Shown here: one piece after another, positions 14,650-23,075 of the stretch
Numbering within the stretch: the stretch's first letter is position 1
Layout: each line of letters starts with the position of its first letter
Assembly (NCBI GenBank): GCA_002420115.1
Contig: DIHK01000038.1
Location: 1-28,772 of the forward strand
Direction: 5' to 3'
DNA: 28,772 bases
Origin: Nitrospira sp. UBA5698
GTDB taxonomy: Bacteria; Nitrospirota; Nitrospiria; Nitrospirales; Nitrospiraceae
Position numbers and translations under genes: made by a program
Notes under the pieces: model-generated
What the model was told of the DNA's origin: nothing
Databases searched by the model: none
The model's input: the letters and a program-made list of their open reading frames with translations, nothing else

Positions 14650-15626
14650 TGACCGCACGACCCAGACATCCACGAGGCACCGAGCGCTACGCCAAGGACC
14701 TACTTGACGTGGCCACCATGCCACAGACGCAAGTCCTTGCGCTCCTACGGCTGGCCAGCACCCTCAAGAAGAAACAGCAACGGGGTGTCCCTCATCGGTT
14801 GCTTCGCGGGAAGACACTGGGACTGCTCTTTCAAAAGCCGTCGACGAGAACTCGCGTGTCCTTTGAGGCAGGCATGAACCAACTCGGTGGCCACGCCCTG
14901 GTGCTGCCGATGAGTGATATTCAACTCTCTCGTGGAGAGACCGTTGCGGACACGGCCCGTGTCTTATCCCGGTATCTCGACGGCATTGTCATCCGTACCT
15001 ATGACCATGCGATCGTTGAGGAATGGTCCACCGAAGCCACCATGCCGGTCATCAATGGGCTCACTGATCACAGTCACCCCTGTCAGGCCTTGTCCGATCT
15101 TCTGACGATTCAGGAACTGAAAGGCCGACTCAAGGGCCTCAGCCTGGCCTACATCGGAGACGGGAATAACGTCGCCAACTCACTCATTGAAGCTGGCGCA
15201 AAGGTGGGGATGCGCGTGGTCATCGGGTGTCCCTCCGGCTATCAGCCGGATCAACGAGTCATCGACCGCGCCAGAATCGATGGACACGCCACCGGCGCTT
15301 CGATTGAGGTGGTGGAGAATCCCCTGGTGGCCGTGAAGGAAGCGGATGTCGTCTATACCGACGTGTGGATCAGTATGGGCCGTGAACGGGAACAAGCGAG
15401 ACGGTTACGCATCCTATCCCCCTACCAACTCAATCACCGGCTCCTGCAACGGGCAAAGCCCGACGCGATCGTCATGCACTGCTTGCCGGCCCATCGGGGA
15501 GAAGAAATTAGCGCCGATGTGTTGGATGGCTCGCAGTCTGTCGTGATCCATCAGGCGGAAAATCGGCTTCATATGCAAAAAGCCATTTTGACTCAACTTC
15601 TTAGCCTCAAGAAAGGTGCGCGATAG
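14649..15626 (+). CDS. argF: Ornithine carbamoyltransferase
   Basis: 325 residues with every landmark of the family: the carbamoyl-phosphate loop PSTRTRVSFE (64-73), HPCQALSD (143-150), the SMG ornithine loop (242-244, after VVYTDVWI), and HCLPAHRGEE (277-286) with the catalytic cysteine. It condenses ornithine and carbamoyl phosphate to citrulline. The N-terminal 14 residues (Arg/Pro rich) precede the usual 'AKDLLD' beginning; a later start is not needed because ATG 14649 is joined to argD by a TGATG overlap. Cytoplasmic trimer expected. Confidence 0.95.
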   Translation: MTARPRHPRGTERYAKDLLDVATMPQTQVLALLRLASTLKKKQQRGVPHRLLRGKTLGLLFQKPSTRTRVSFEAGMNQLGGHALVLPMSDIQLSRGETVADTARVLSRYLDGIVIRTYDHAIVEEWSTEATMPVINGLTDHSHPCQALSDLLTIQELKGRLKGLSLAYIGDGNNVANSLIEAGAKVGMRVVIGCPSGYQPDQRVIDRARIDGHATGASIEVVENPLVAVKEADVVYTDVWISMGREREQARRLRILSPYQLNHRLLQRAKPDAIVMHCLPAHRGEEISADVLDGSQSVVIHQAENRLHMQKAILTQLLSLKKGAR

Positions 15627-15635
15627 GATTTGATC

Positions 15636-16850
15636 ATGAAACCCACATCACTCAAGAAAATCGTCCTGGCTTACTCCGGAGGGCTCGACACCTCAGTCAT
15701 CCTCAAGTGGCTGCAGGAAACCTATCAGGCTGAGATCATCGCCTTCTGCGCCGACCTGGGGCAGGGAGAAGATCTCAACGCCGTGAAGAAGAAGGCTCAC
15801 GCGTTGGGTGTTAAGAAGGTCTACGTGGAAGATCTGCGAGAGACATTCGTCAAAGATTACGTGTTCCCGATGTTGCGCGGGAATGCCCTGTATGAAGGCA
15901 GCTACCTCCTCGGAACATCAATCGCTCGCCCATTGATTGCCCGCCGACAAGCTGAAATCGCGTTGAAGGAAGGCGCCGAAGCCGTGTCGCACGGAGCCAC
16001 GGGAAAAGGCAATGACCAGGTGCGCTTTGAGCTCACCTACATGGCCCTCGCCCCGCAGCTCAAAATCATCGCTCCCTGGCGGGAATGGACTATGCGGTCT
16101 CGCCGTGAACTCATTGAGTATGCCGAGCGGCACGGTATCCCCGTGACCGCGACCAAGGCCAAGCCGTACAGCACCGACCCCAATCTGTTTCACATCAGCT
16201 ACGAAGGCGGTATCCTTGAGGACCCTTGGGAATCGCCACCCGACGAAATCTTCCAATTGACCGTCTCTCCGGAGAAAGCACCGAATAAAGCGCAGGAAGT
16301 CGAGATCGAATATCAAGCAGGCAACCCCATCGCCGTCGATGGAAAGAAGATGCGTCCGGCCGCTTTACTGGCTCATCTCAACAAAATAGGTGGTGCCCAT
16401 GGGGTCGGACGGGTTGATTTGGTAGAGAACCGCTATGTTGGGATGAAATCGCGCGGGGTGTACGAAACACCCGGAGGCACGATTCTCCATGTGGCGCATC
16501 GGGGGATTGAGTCCTTGACGATGGACCGTGAGGTCCTACATTTCCGTGACAGCTTGATCCCACGGTTTGCCGGCTTGATCTACAACGGCTATTGGTTCAG
16601 CCCGGAACGTGACATGCTGCAGGCCGCGATCGATGACGCACAGAAAGACGTCAGCGGCATTGCGCGTGTCAAACTGTATAAGGGGAGTTGTACGCTGGCG
16701 GGGCGCAAATCGAAGCGATCACTGTATCGGTTGGACATCGCCACCTTCGAAGAAGATGAAGTCTATAACCAGAAAGATGCGGAAGGATTCATCCGGTTGA
16801 ACGCATTGCGGCTCAAGATCCGCGCGCAACGAAAGAAAGCTTCATCCTGA
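15636..16850 (+). CDS. argG: Argininosuccinate synthase
   Basis: 404 residues. The N-type PP-loop AYSGGLDTSV (12-21) begins the ATP pyrophosphatase domain. ADLGQGEDL, GTSIARPLIA, SHGATGKGNDQVRFE and 'YEGGILEDPWE' follow in the family order. It joins citrulline and aspartate using ATP. AGGA (15625-15628) seven bases before ATG 15636 favours this start over the TTG at 15630. It lies 9 bases after argF and overlaps argH by one base, so translation of the run is coupled. Confidence 0.95.
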   Translation: MKPTSLKKIVLAYSGGLDTSVILKWLQETYQAEIIAFCADLGQGEDLNAVKKKAHALGVKKVYVEDLRETFVKDYVFPMLRGNALYEGSYLLGTSIARPLIARRQAEIALKEGAEAVSHGATGKGNDQVRFELTYMALAPQLKIIAPWREWTMRSRRELIEYAERHGIPVTATKAKPYSTDPNLFHISYEGGILEDPWESPPDEIFQLTVSPEKAPNKAQEVEIEYQAGNPIAVDGKKMRPAALLAHLNKIGGAHGVGRVDLVENRYVGMKSRGVYETPGGTILHVAHRGIESLTMDREVLHFRDSLIPRFAGLIYNGYWFSPERDMLQAAIDDAQKDVSGIARVKLYKGSCTLAGRKSKRSLYRLDIATFEEDEVYNQKDAEGFIRLNALRLKIRAQRKKASS

Positions 16851-18262
16851 TGGCCAAACGAAAACAGCACCAGAAAACCGCCGGCCATGCACGAAAGGCA
16901 TGGGATGGCCGGTTTCGGGAGAAGACTCATCGATTAGTGGAGACGTTTACACGCTCCGTGATGGTCGATGGGCGGCTGTATGCCGAGGATATCGCCGGGA
17001 GTATCGCCCACTGTAAGACTCTTGCAAAGGCAAAGATCCTGACAGAAATGGAAACTCGGACCATCATTCGTGGGTTGGACGCAGTGAAAGGAGAGCTGGA
17101 TCGCGGTCAGTTCACATTTACGGCGCAAGACGAAGACATTCACATGGCGATCGAACGGCGATTAACAGAGATCATTGGCCCCTTGGGCGGGAAGTTACAC
17201 ACCGGTCGAAGCCGAAATGATCAGGTTGCGTTGGATATTCGGCTGTATGTACGCTCCTATTTAGATAACCTCCATGCGCGCATACTTGATCTGCAACGGG
17301 TGTTGGTTACAAAGGCCGCTGACAATCGCACAGTAATGATGCCCGGCTATACCCATCTCCAGCGAGCTCAACCGGTCTTGTTCGCTCATCACCTGTTAGC
17401 CTATGTGGAGATGCTCGAACGAGACAAGGGCCGACTGCGTGACGCGAGGAGCCGGCTCAATGTCATGCCGCTGGGATCCGGTGCCCTCGCCGGCACGAAC
17501 TATCCGATCAATCGTCGATATACAGCTGAGTTGTTAGATTTTCCTACCGTCACCGCCAACAGTATGGATGCGGTGTCTGATCGTGATTTCATGATTGAAG
17601 TAGCCTCGGCCCTTTCAATCGTGATGATGCACTTGTCACGGCTCAGTGAAGAGTTGATCCTGTGGGCCACGCAGGAGTTCCAATTCATCGACTTGCCCGA
17701 TGCCTTCTGTACGGGAAGCAGTATGATGCCGCAGAAGAAGAACCCTGATATCCCGGAGCTGGTGCGAGGGAAAACAGGTCGCGTGTATGGGCACCTATTC
17801 AACCTGCTGGCGCTGCTAAAAGCTCTGCCCCTCACTTATAATCGCGATTTGCAGGAAGACAAACCGGCACTCTTCGATGCGCTTGATACCGTGGACTCCT
17901 CGCTTGAGGTGATGACCGAACTGATGCGCCATCTGCAAGTCAACCGAGAGAGACTCTCGAACGCATTGCAAGGAGGCGGGCTGTTGGCCACCGAGCTGGC
18001 CGACTACTTGGTTATGAAGGGGGTGCCGTTTCGTGAGGCGCACGGTATTACTGGACGGATCGTTCGAGCAGCCCTTGATCGTGGCTGTGAGGTAACCGAT
18101 CTTTCGCTCAAAGAATTACGCGGGTTTTCTGAGCGGATTACACAGGATGTGCTCACACGATTGACTACCGTGGCTGCCATCGATCACAAAGGACAAGTCG
18201 GCGGTACCGCTCGAGCTCGAGTAGAACAACGAATCAAGGAACTGGAGAAACACCTCTCATGA
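16850..18262 (+). CDS. argH: Argininosuccinate lyase
   Basis: 470 residues of the fumarase/aspartase superfamily. An N-terminal WDGRF (18-22) is the usual ArgH beginning after a basic 15-residue tail. HTGRSRNDQVALD (117-129), PGYTHLQRAQP (165-175, with the catalytic His-Thr region), and the signature GSSMMPQKKNPD (289-300, catalytic serine in the mobile loop) identify the enzyme. It splits argininosuccinate into arginine and fumarate. It starts inside the argG stop (TGATG) and its own stop overlaps the next start as ATGA. Confidence 0.95.
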   Translation: MAKRKQHQKTAGHARKAWDGRFREKTHRLVETFTRSVMVDGRLYAEDIAGSIAHCKTLAKAKILTEMETRTIIRGLDAVKGELDRGQFTFTAQDEDIHMAIERRLTEIIGPLGGKLHTGRSRNDQVALDIRLYVRSYLDNLHARILDLQRVLVTKAADNRTVMMPGYTHLQRAQPVLFAHHLLAYVEMLERDKGRLRDARSRLNVMPLGSGALAGTNYPINRRYTAELLDFPTVTANSMDAVSDRDFMIEVASALSIVMMHLSRLSEELILWATQEFQFIDLPDAFCTGSSMMPQKKNPDIPELVRGKTGRVYGHLFNLLALLKALPLTYNRDLQEDKPALFDALDTVDSSLEVMTELMRHLQVNRERLSNALQGGGLLATELADYLVMKGVPFREAHGITGRIVRAALDRGCEVTDLSLKELRGFSERITQDVLTRLTTVAAIDHKGQVGGTARARVEQRIKELEKHLS

Positions 18263-18486
18263 GGGCACTGACGATTCTGATCTTGACAGAGTTACTGGCT
18301 GCCTGTGGCGTCGTGGGATCTCCTGTTCCCCCTGAGTATGTGGGCGTTGCCCCTACCGTTGAAAAGCAAAAGAAACAGCATGCACTGCAGACGGAACGCG
18401 AGGCAGTAGACCCAGGAACTCCTGACCTGTCTCTGGACGGGCATGATATAGGTCTTCCACCTTCACAGCCGGTGGGGACTCGGTGA
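18259..18486 (+). CDS. Small LptM-like lipoprotein
   Basis: 75 residues. A short signal peptide ends in a perfect lipobox LAAC (C16). The mature protein begins CGVVGSPVPPEYVG, which follows the CGxxGPLxxP pattern of LptM/YifL-type lipoproteins; the rest is polar and apparently disordered. In proteobacteria LptM-like genes often stand immediately before lysA or dapF, as here before lysA. LptM assists oxidative maturation of the LPS translocon LptD-LptE in E. coli, so an outer-membrane role is suggested by similarity and place, not proven. Usual detection may miss it because of its size. It is coupled to argH by an ATGA overlap. Confidence 0.7.
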   Translation: MRALTILILTELLAACGVVGSPVPPEYVGVAPTVEKQKKQHALQTEREAVDPGTPDLSLDGHDIGLPPSQPVGTR

Positions 18487-18527
18487 CCCTCAGTCGACGA
18501 ACCTACTTTTGATTAAGGATTGAGACG

Positions 18528-19799
18528 ATGCATAGCTTTGAGTACCAACAGGGCGAATTATACTGCGAGCAAGTCCCCATCAGCCGGATCGCGAAAGAAT
18601 TAGGCACTCCTTGTTATATCTACAGCCACGAGACTCTCATCCGTCACTTTCATGCCTATGACAGCGCGTTCAAGGATATCCCGCATGTCATCGCCTTCGC
18701 GATGAAGGCCAACTCCAATCTCGCCATACTGCGGCTGATGGCACGAGAAGGGAGCGGAGTGGATATTGTATCCGGTGGTGAACTGTTCAGGGCCATGAAG
18801 GCCGGCGTACCTGCCTCCAAAATCGTCTTTGCCGGTGTCGGCAAGTCCCCGGACGAAATTCGTGACGCGCTCAAGGCTAATATCCTCATGTTCAATGTCG
18901 AGTCTGCCGCCGAAATCCGCGCCATCAACGATGTCGCCGCTTCGGTCGGCATGAAGGCTCGGATTGCGTTGCGCATCAATCCCGATGTGGATCCTAAAAC
19001 ACATCCGTACATTTCGACAGGGATGAAGAAAAGCAAGTTCGGGATCGCAGCCGATCGTGCGTTGGAAGAATACAAAACGGCATCCTCGATGACCCACATC
19101 GACGTTGTCGGAGTTCATGCTCATATTGGTTCACAGTTGACGGATGTGACGCCGTTCGTCGATTCGTTAAAGAAAGTCGTGGCTCTGATCGACACGCTAA
19201 AAACCCATGGCATCAACATTCGTTATCTGAATATCGGTGGCGGACTCGGTATCACTTATTCCGATGAGAAGCCGCCGTTGCCTCAAGACCTGGCTCATGC
19301 GATTTCACCCCTCGTCAAGGGGCTGGGATTAACACTGGTCATGGAACCGGGCCGTGTCATCGTCGGGAACGCCGGCATCCTCGTGACCAAGGCGTTGTAC
19401 GAGAAAGCGGGTGAGACAAAACATTTCGTTATTGTCGACGCGGCCATGAACGACCTCATTCGCCCCAGTTTGTACGGGGCGTACCATGAGATCCGACCGG
19501 TGAACGAAGCGGCAGTCCATCGCCCTAAACAAATGGTGGATATCGTTGGGCCTGTGTGCGAATCCGGAGATTTCTTAGCCAAAGAGCGCTCGTTGCCGAA
19601 CATCCAACCTGATGACTTGCTGGCGGTCATGAGTGCCGGAGCCTATGGCTTTGTGATGGCGTCAAACTACAACTCTCGACCACGGGTCTCTGAAGTCCTC
19701 GTGAAGGGTGGTGAATTTCACATCATTCGTGAACGCGAAACGTATGATGACCTCATCAAAGGGGAGACGATCCCGTCGTTCCTGAACGAAACGGAGTGA
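18528..19799 (+). CDS. lysA: Diaminopimelate decarboxylase
   Basis: A 423-residue group IV PLP decarboxylase. The Schiff-base lysine K60 lies in FAMKANSN. HAHIGSQ (197-203), NIGGGLGI (235-242), EPGR (273-276) and GPVCESGDFL (341-350, C344 and E345 acting across the dimer) are all present. The N-terminus 'MHSFEYQQGELYCEQVPISRIA' is typical of LysA. It decarboxylates meso-diaminopimelate to lysine, the last step. AAGGATTGAG precedes ATG 18528. It follows the small lipoprotein by 41 bases and its stop lies 2 bases before the dapA start. Confidence 0.95.
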   Translation: MHSFEYQQGELYCEQVPISRIAKELGTPCYIYSHETLIRHFHAYDSAFKDIPHVIAFAMKANSNLAILRLMAREGSGVDIVSGGELFRAMKAGVPASKIVFAGVGKSPDEIRDALKANILMFNVESAAEIRAINDVAASVGMKARIALRINPDVDPKTHPYISTGMKKSKFGIAADRALEEYKTASSMTHIDVVGVHAHIGSQLTDVTPFVDSLKKVVALIDTLKTHGINIRYLNIGGGLGITYSDEKPPLPQDLAHAISPLVKGLGLTLVMEPGRVIVGNAGILVTKALYEKAGETKHFVIVDAAMNDLIRPSLYGAYHEIRPVNEAAVHRPKQMVDIVGPVCESGDFLAKERSLPNIQPDDLLAVMSAGAYGFVMASNYNSRPRVSEVLVKGGEFHIIRERETYDDLIKGETIPSFLNETE

Positions 19800-19801
19800 G
19801 C

Positions 19802-20680
19802 ATGTTTACTGGATCTCTTGTCGCGATCGTCACGCCATTTCGCAAGGGCAAGGTTGATGAACGGGCCCTGGCTGACCTGATTGAATGGCAAATTGCGCAT
19901 GGCACAAACGGCATCGTCCCATGCGGAACGACCGGGGAGTCGGCCACTCTCTCTCACGATGAGCATAATCGGGTCATTGAACTGACGGTGGAAGTCGTCC
20001 GTCGTCGCGTTCCAGTCGTTGCCGGAACCGGCTCAAATAGCACGGACGAAGCGATTACCCTTACCAAACATGCGAAGCAGGCCGGCGCCGATGCAGCATT
20101 GTTGATCACGCCCTATTACAACAAACCCACACAAGAAGGCCTGTACCGCCACTACCGGGCTGTTGCCGAGGCTGTCGACCTTCCCTTGGTCCTGTACAAC
20201 ATTCCGGGTCGTACTGGAGTAAACATGCTCCCGGCCACGATCGTCCGTCTGACCACCCTTCCCACGATTGTTGGAGTCAAGGAAGGAAGCGGGTCCGTCC
20301 AACAGGCCTCGGACCTCGTGCAGATGTGCGGCGACCGCCTCACTGTGCTGGCGGGTGATGATGCTCTCACCCTTCCGATGATGGCGGTTGGCGGGAAAGG
20401 GGTCATTACGGTGACAGCAAATATTGTACCGGCAGAAATGGCCCGGCTTGTCGCAGCGTTTGCCGAAGGTAAGATCGAGGAGGCTCGACGTATCCATTTC
20501 AAACTCTCTCCTCTCTTTGCTGCGTTGTTCTTTGAAACGAATCCAATTCCGGTGAAGGAAGCCTTGAGCTTGATGGGCAAGATCGATCCTGAGCTGCGCC
20601 TGCCCCTCTGTTCAATGGCACAAGACACACGCGAGAAGTTGGTTCAGGTCCTTAAGGATGCCTCATTGATCACACGTTAA
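19802..20680 (+). CDS. dapA: 4-hydroxy-tetrahydrodipicolinate synthase
   Basis: 292 residues, the exact usual length of DapA. The TIM-barrel landmarks are GTTGESATL (42-50), the tyrosine pair Y106 (in TPYYNKPTQEGLYRHY) and Y132 (LYNIPGRTG, with R137), and the Schiff-base lysine K160 in GVKEGSG. It condenses pyruvate with aspartate semialdehyde, the first committed step to diaminopimelate and lysine. ATG 19802 has GGAG five bases upstream inside the lysA end; a GTG at 19796 would overlap lysA but is less likely. Confidence 0.95.
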   Translation: MFTGSLVAIVTPFRKGKVDERALADLIEWQIAHGTNGIVPCGTTGESATLSHDEHNRVIELTVEVVRRRVPVVAGTGSNSTDEAITLTKHAKQAGADAALLITPYYNKPTQEGLYRHYRAVAEAVDLPLVLYNIPGRTGVNMLPATIVRLTTLPTIVGVKEGSGSVQQASDLVQMCGDRLTVLAGDDALTLPMMAVGGKGVITVTANIVPAEMARLVAAFAEGKIEEARRIHFKLSPLFAALFFETNPIPVKEALSLMGKIDPELRLPLCSMAQDTREKLVQVLKDASLITR

Positions 20681-20702
20681 TGATGCCGATGGTGAGAGGA
20701 AG

Positions 20703-21506
20703 ATGATCAAGGTCGTTATAGCCGGCGCTGCCGGACGAATGGGATGCAGGTTGGTGTCACTGGTCAGGGATTCCACCGCGTTGATGCTGGTAGGAGCGCT
20801 GGAGGGAAAAGGCCACCCGGTATTGGGAGAAGATGCGGGTGAATTCGCCGGGTCGGGACGAGCCGGTATCCCGATCACGGAGGATCTATCGGCCTTGATG
20901 GAGCGAGGGGAGGTCGTGGTTGATTTTTCTTCCCCCGAGGCGACCCTTGATCACATGCGAATAGTCGCTCGTTCACGACGTGCAGCGGTCATCGGAACGA
21001 CCGGATTCTCACCCGGCCAGATCGATGAACTTAAAACGCTCACTCAACACATTCCCTGTGTGTTTTCTCCAAACATGAGCGTCGGTATCAATCTTCTCTA
21101 CAAAGTCATCAGTGAGATGGCCAAAACTCTTGGAGACGACTATGACATCGAAGTGATTGAGGCCCACCACAGGTTGAAGAAAGATGCTCCGAGCGGCACA
21201 GCCCTCAAGATTGCCGAAGTTCTCGCACGATCCGTAAGCCGTGATTTGAATCAAGTGGGTGTCTATGCTCGTAAGGGATTGATCGGGGAACGGACCAAAG
21301 GTGAAATTGGGATCCAAACCATTCGTGCCGGTGATATCGTCGGTGACCATACCGTTCTGTTCGGTGGCATGGGCGAACGCATAGAGGTGACGCACCGAGC
21401 CAGTAGCCGCGATACCTTTGCCCGCGGAGCTCTCCGTGCTGCACGATGGGTCGTCCGCCAACCGCCAGGTCTGTACGATATGATGGATGTCTTGAGTCTT
21501 CGCTAG
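20703..21506 (+). CDS. dapB: 4-hydroxy-tetrahydrodipicolinate reductase
   Basis: 267 residues. An N-terminal Rossmann motif GAAGRMG (8-14) binds NAD(P)H. VDFSSPEAT (73-81), IGTTGFS (97-103), and EAHHRLKKDAPSGTA (153-167) with catalytic H155/H156 and K160 identify DapB. It reduces the DapA product. Ribosome site AGAGGA just before ATG 20703. It is the last recognised gene of the operon, 22 bases after dapA; no clear terminator follows it. Confidence 0.95.
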   Translation: MIKVVIAGAAGRMGCRLVSLVRDSTALMLVGALEGKGHPVLGEDAGEFAGSGRAGIPITEDLSALMERGEVVVDFSSPEATLDHMRIVARSRRAAVIGTTGFSPGQIDELKTLTQHIPCVFSPNMSVGINLLYKVISEMAKTLGDDYDIEVIEAHHRLKKDAPSGTALKIAEVLARSVSRDLNQVGVYARKGLIGERTKGEIGIQTIRAGDIVGDHTVLFGGMGERIEVTHRASSRDTFARGALRAARWVVRQPPGLYDMMDVLSLR

Positions 21507-21871
21507 CAAGTTGTTACAGGGGGTATTGCTCTTGACCGAGTTCTGGCGAGGATCATTTTTCTGATCTCACAAGATGCCCAAAGGTCTCTCACTTTCCGCA
21601 TTGGACAAGCCAGATCACGCTACCCCCCACCAGACCTCGTCGACAAATCACGTGCGTGCACGAAGCTCGCTCCTGATCAGCCAAGAGATACACGTTCCCT
21701 ATTGCTTCTTGATCTTGAGGCCGTTTTCTTGCCACCAGCTGTGTGAACTGGCAGCAAGTTGACCTCAGATTAGAGGAGTCGCTGAGCGTGAACGGGGAAA
21801 ACACTCGGGCCGACCCATTGCCTCCCGATATGTTCCCCCATCAACGTGTAGTAGTTTGGAGACAGGAAGGA
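21507..21871. other. Intergenic region without a recognised gene
   Basis: About 365 bases between dapB and the small minus-strand gene. Short open frames on both strands have no family features. I see no strong hairpin, tRNA-like fold or repeat. It may contain the 3' end of the operon message. Confidence 0.4.
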
Positions 21872-22024
21872 TTAGTGTCGCGCCGTGATCGGCCGAGGTT
21901 CCTGATCCGCTGCTTTCCGACGGCCACAGTTTAAACACGCAAATACTGTGATCGCCAGTCCAGCATCCAAATCCACTGCTCGTTCTGGAAGCATCGCTCC
22001 ATGGCATTTATCGCAGGTCTTCAT
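21872..22024 (-). CDS. Tiny zinc-ribbon protein
   Basis: 50 residues from ATG 22024: CDKC (4-7) and CLNC (30-33) followed by GRRK form a plausible four-cysteine zinc site with 22 residues between the pairs. The 'MKTCDKCHGAM...D...ACLNCGRRK' layout resembles short single-domain zinc ribbons found singly in Nitrospira-like genomes (recall, not searched). The frame extends upstream to 22126, but that part (YWGSSLGVIQYFRR) shows no family features. The ribosome site is weak. Function unknown. Confidence 0.5.
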   Translation of the reverse strand: MKTCDKCHGAMLPERAVDLDAGLAITVFACLNCGRRKAADQEPRPITARH

Positions 22025-22234
22025 AGGTGCGCACTCTAGCATCATGAGATAGGGAAAACCAGTCCTCCTGAAGTACTGTATGACACCGAGAGATGAGCCC
22101 CAATAAGACCTATTCAAATGGGCCAAATGAACTTGCTCGACGAACAGTGGTATACAATCGACGGACGGCAGCGATCAACTTGACAGGTACCGATAGCTCT
22201 CATAGGATTGTGGACCAGCTAGCAGTAGACCACT

Positions 22235-22507
22235 ATGTATAGACTCATTCTTGTCAGTTTGCTCCTCACCATCCTGTACTACCTACTCCGACACATGTTT
22301 CACGGCTTCAAAACTCCACTTCAAAATAGCCAGGGAGATTCTTCCACACAGAGTCCAGGTGACGAACTGGATCAGATGATCCAGGACCCAGTCTGTCACA
22401 TATTCGTCCCGAGGCGAATAGCCCTAATCGAATTGATCGGAGGACGGGAATATTGCTTCTGCAGCAAGGAGTGCGCAGGAAAGTTCCGAGATGAGCACCC
22501 TATCTAG
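22235..22507 (+). CDS. Membrane-anchored YHS/TRASH-like small protein
   Basis: 90 residues. An N-terminal membrane helix (RLILVSLLLTILYYLL, 3-18) is followed by a short polar linker and a C-terminal metal-binding-like domain. The latter reads DPVC (51-54), VPRRIALIELIGGREYCFCSKECAGKF, with cysteines C54, C74, C76 and C80. This fits the 'DPVCxxxV....YYFCSxxCxxxF' pattern of YHS/TRASH domains, and the N-terminal helix plus domain recalls the PP0621-type small proteins. Metal (copper or zinc) binding is plausible but unproven. Divergent from the tiny zinc ribbon and convergent with the lipoprotein at 22580. Confidence 0.65.
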   Translation: MYRLILVSLLLTILYYLLRHMFHGFKTPLQNSQGDSSTQSPGDELDQMIQDPVCHIFVPRRIALIELIGGREYCFCSKECAGKFRDEHPI

Positions 22508-22579
22508 ACGTCGAGTCTGGCCCTAGATCATTCCAACTCTGTGCAGATTCAGGACAGGGCATCCTACATAGAATTCTGG

Positions 22580-22897
22580 CTAGCAGCCTGAGGAATAACT
22601 ATAGTCGGAAAGTTTTTCATTTTTATCGAACTTGAGAGTAATTTGACATTCATTGGGCTTAAAGTTGAATAGTGGCGGACCTGATTTTCCTCCAGCAATA
22701 CTGTAATAGGTCCAAGTCTCTCCTCCAAAAAACCGGGACGCTTTGCCAGTTGGGGGCCCCCAATTTTTCTCAAACCAGGCTTTCTCCTTCCCCTGAAGCT
22801 CAGCAGGCTTAAGCGACGCTTCCAGGTAAGGATTACTCCCTCCGCAGGCGGTGACCACGCTACAGATACACAACAGATACACCATTCGTCGTATCAC
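22580..22897 (-). CDS. Small lipoprotein, BamE/SmpA-like layout
   Basis: 105 residues. A signal peptide ends in VTAC (C18), a good lipobox. The mature part has KAWFEKNWGPPTGKASRFFGGETWTYYS (about 38-65) then CQITLKFDKNEKLSDYSYSSGC. The 'lGpP......g...W.Y' and 'v.FD..g.l..y....' pattern recalls the SmpA/OmlA (BamE) fold, but the match is from memory and short. The protein ends in Cys, which with C84 could form a disulfide. The start is GTG 22897 with GGAGA four bases upstream; ATG 22885 is a later alternative. A near-consensus promoter stands upstream. Confidence 0.65.
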   Translation of the reverse strand: MIRRMVYLLCICSVVTACGGSNPYLEASLKPAELQGKEKAWFEKNWGPPTGKASRFFGGETWTYYSIAGGKSGPPLFNFKPNECQITLKFDKNEKLSDYSYSSGC

Positions 22898-22938
22898 ATT
22901 TTCTCCGTTATGAAATGGTGTGAATCTAAATTCAAAAA

Positions 22939-22967
22939 ATTCTAACGTTCAGTGTACCGTCTGTCAA
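22939..22967 (-). promoter_or_regulatory. Near-consensus promoter of the BamE-like lipoprotein gene
   Basis: On the minus strand TTGACA (22967-22962) and TAGAAT (22944-22939) are separated by exactly 17 bases. This matches the sigma-70 consensus at eleven of twelve positions. The start should be near 22932, leaving a leader of about 35 bases. Confidence 0.65.
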
Positions 22968-22985
22968 ACTTTTGAACTGATTAAG

Positions 22986-23014
22986 TTGCACTACGATCGA
23001 GTTCCTCATAGAAT
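22986..23014 (+). promoter_or_regulatory. Possible promoter of the transaldolase gene
   Basis: TTGCAC (22986-22991) and TAGAAT (23009-23014) with a 17-base spacer. The -35 is weak (three of six), the -10 good (five of six). It would give a leader of about 55 bases that includes the AGGAAAGGGA ribosome site. Confidence 0.35.
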
Positions 23015-23075
23015 GACCAATGAGTAAGTAGAATCGATATCCGTCCACTGTTTCTTGGTGAGGAAAGGGACAATC

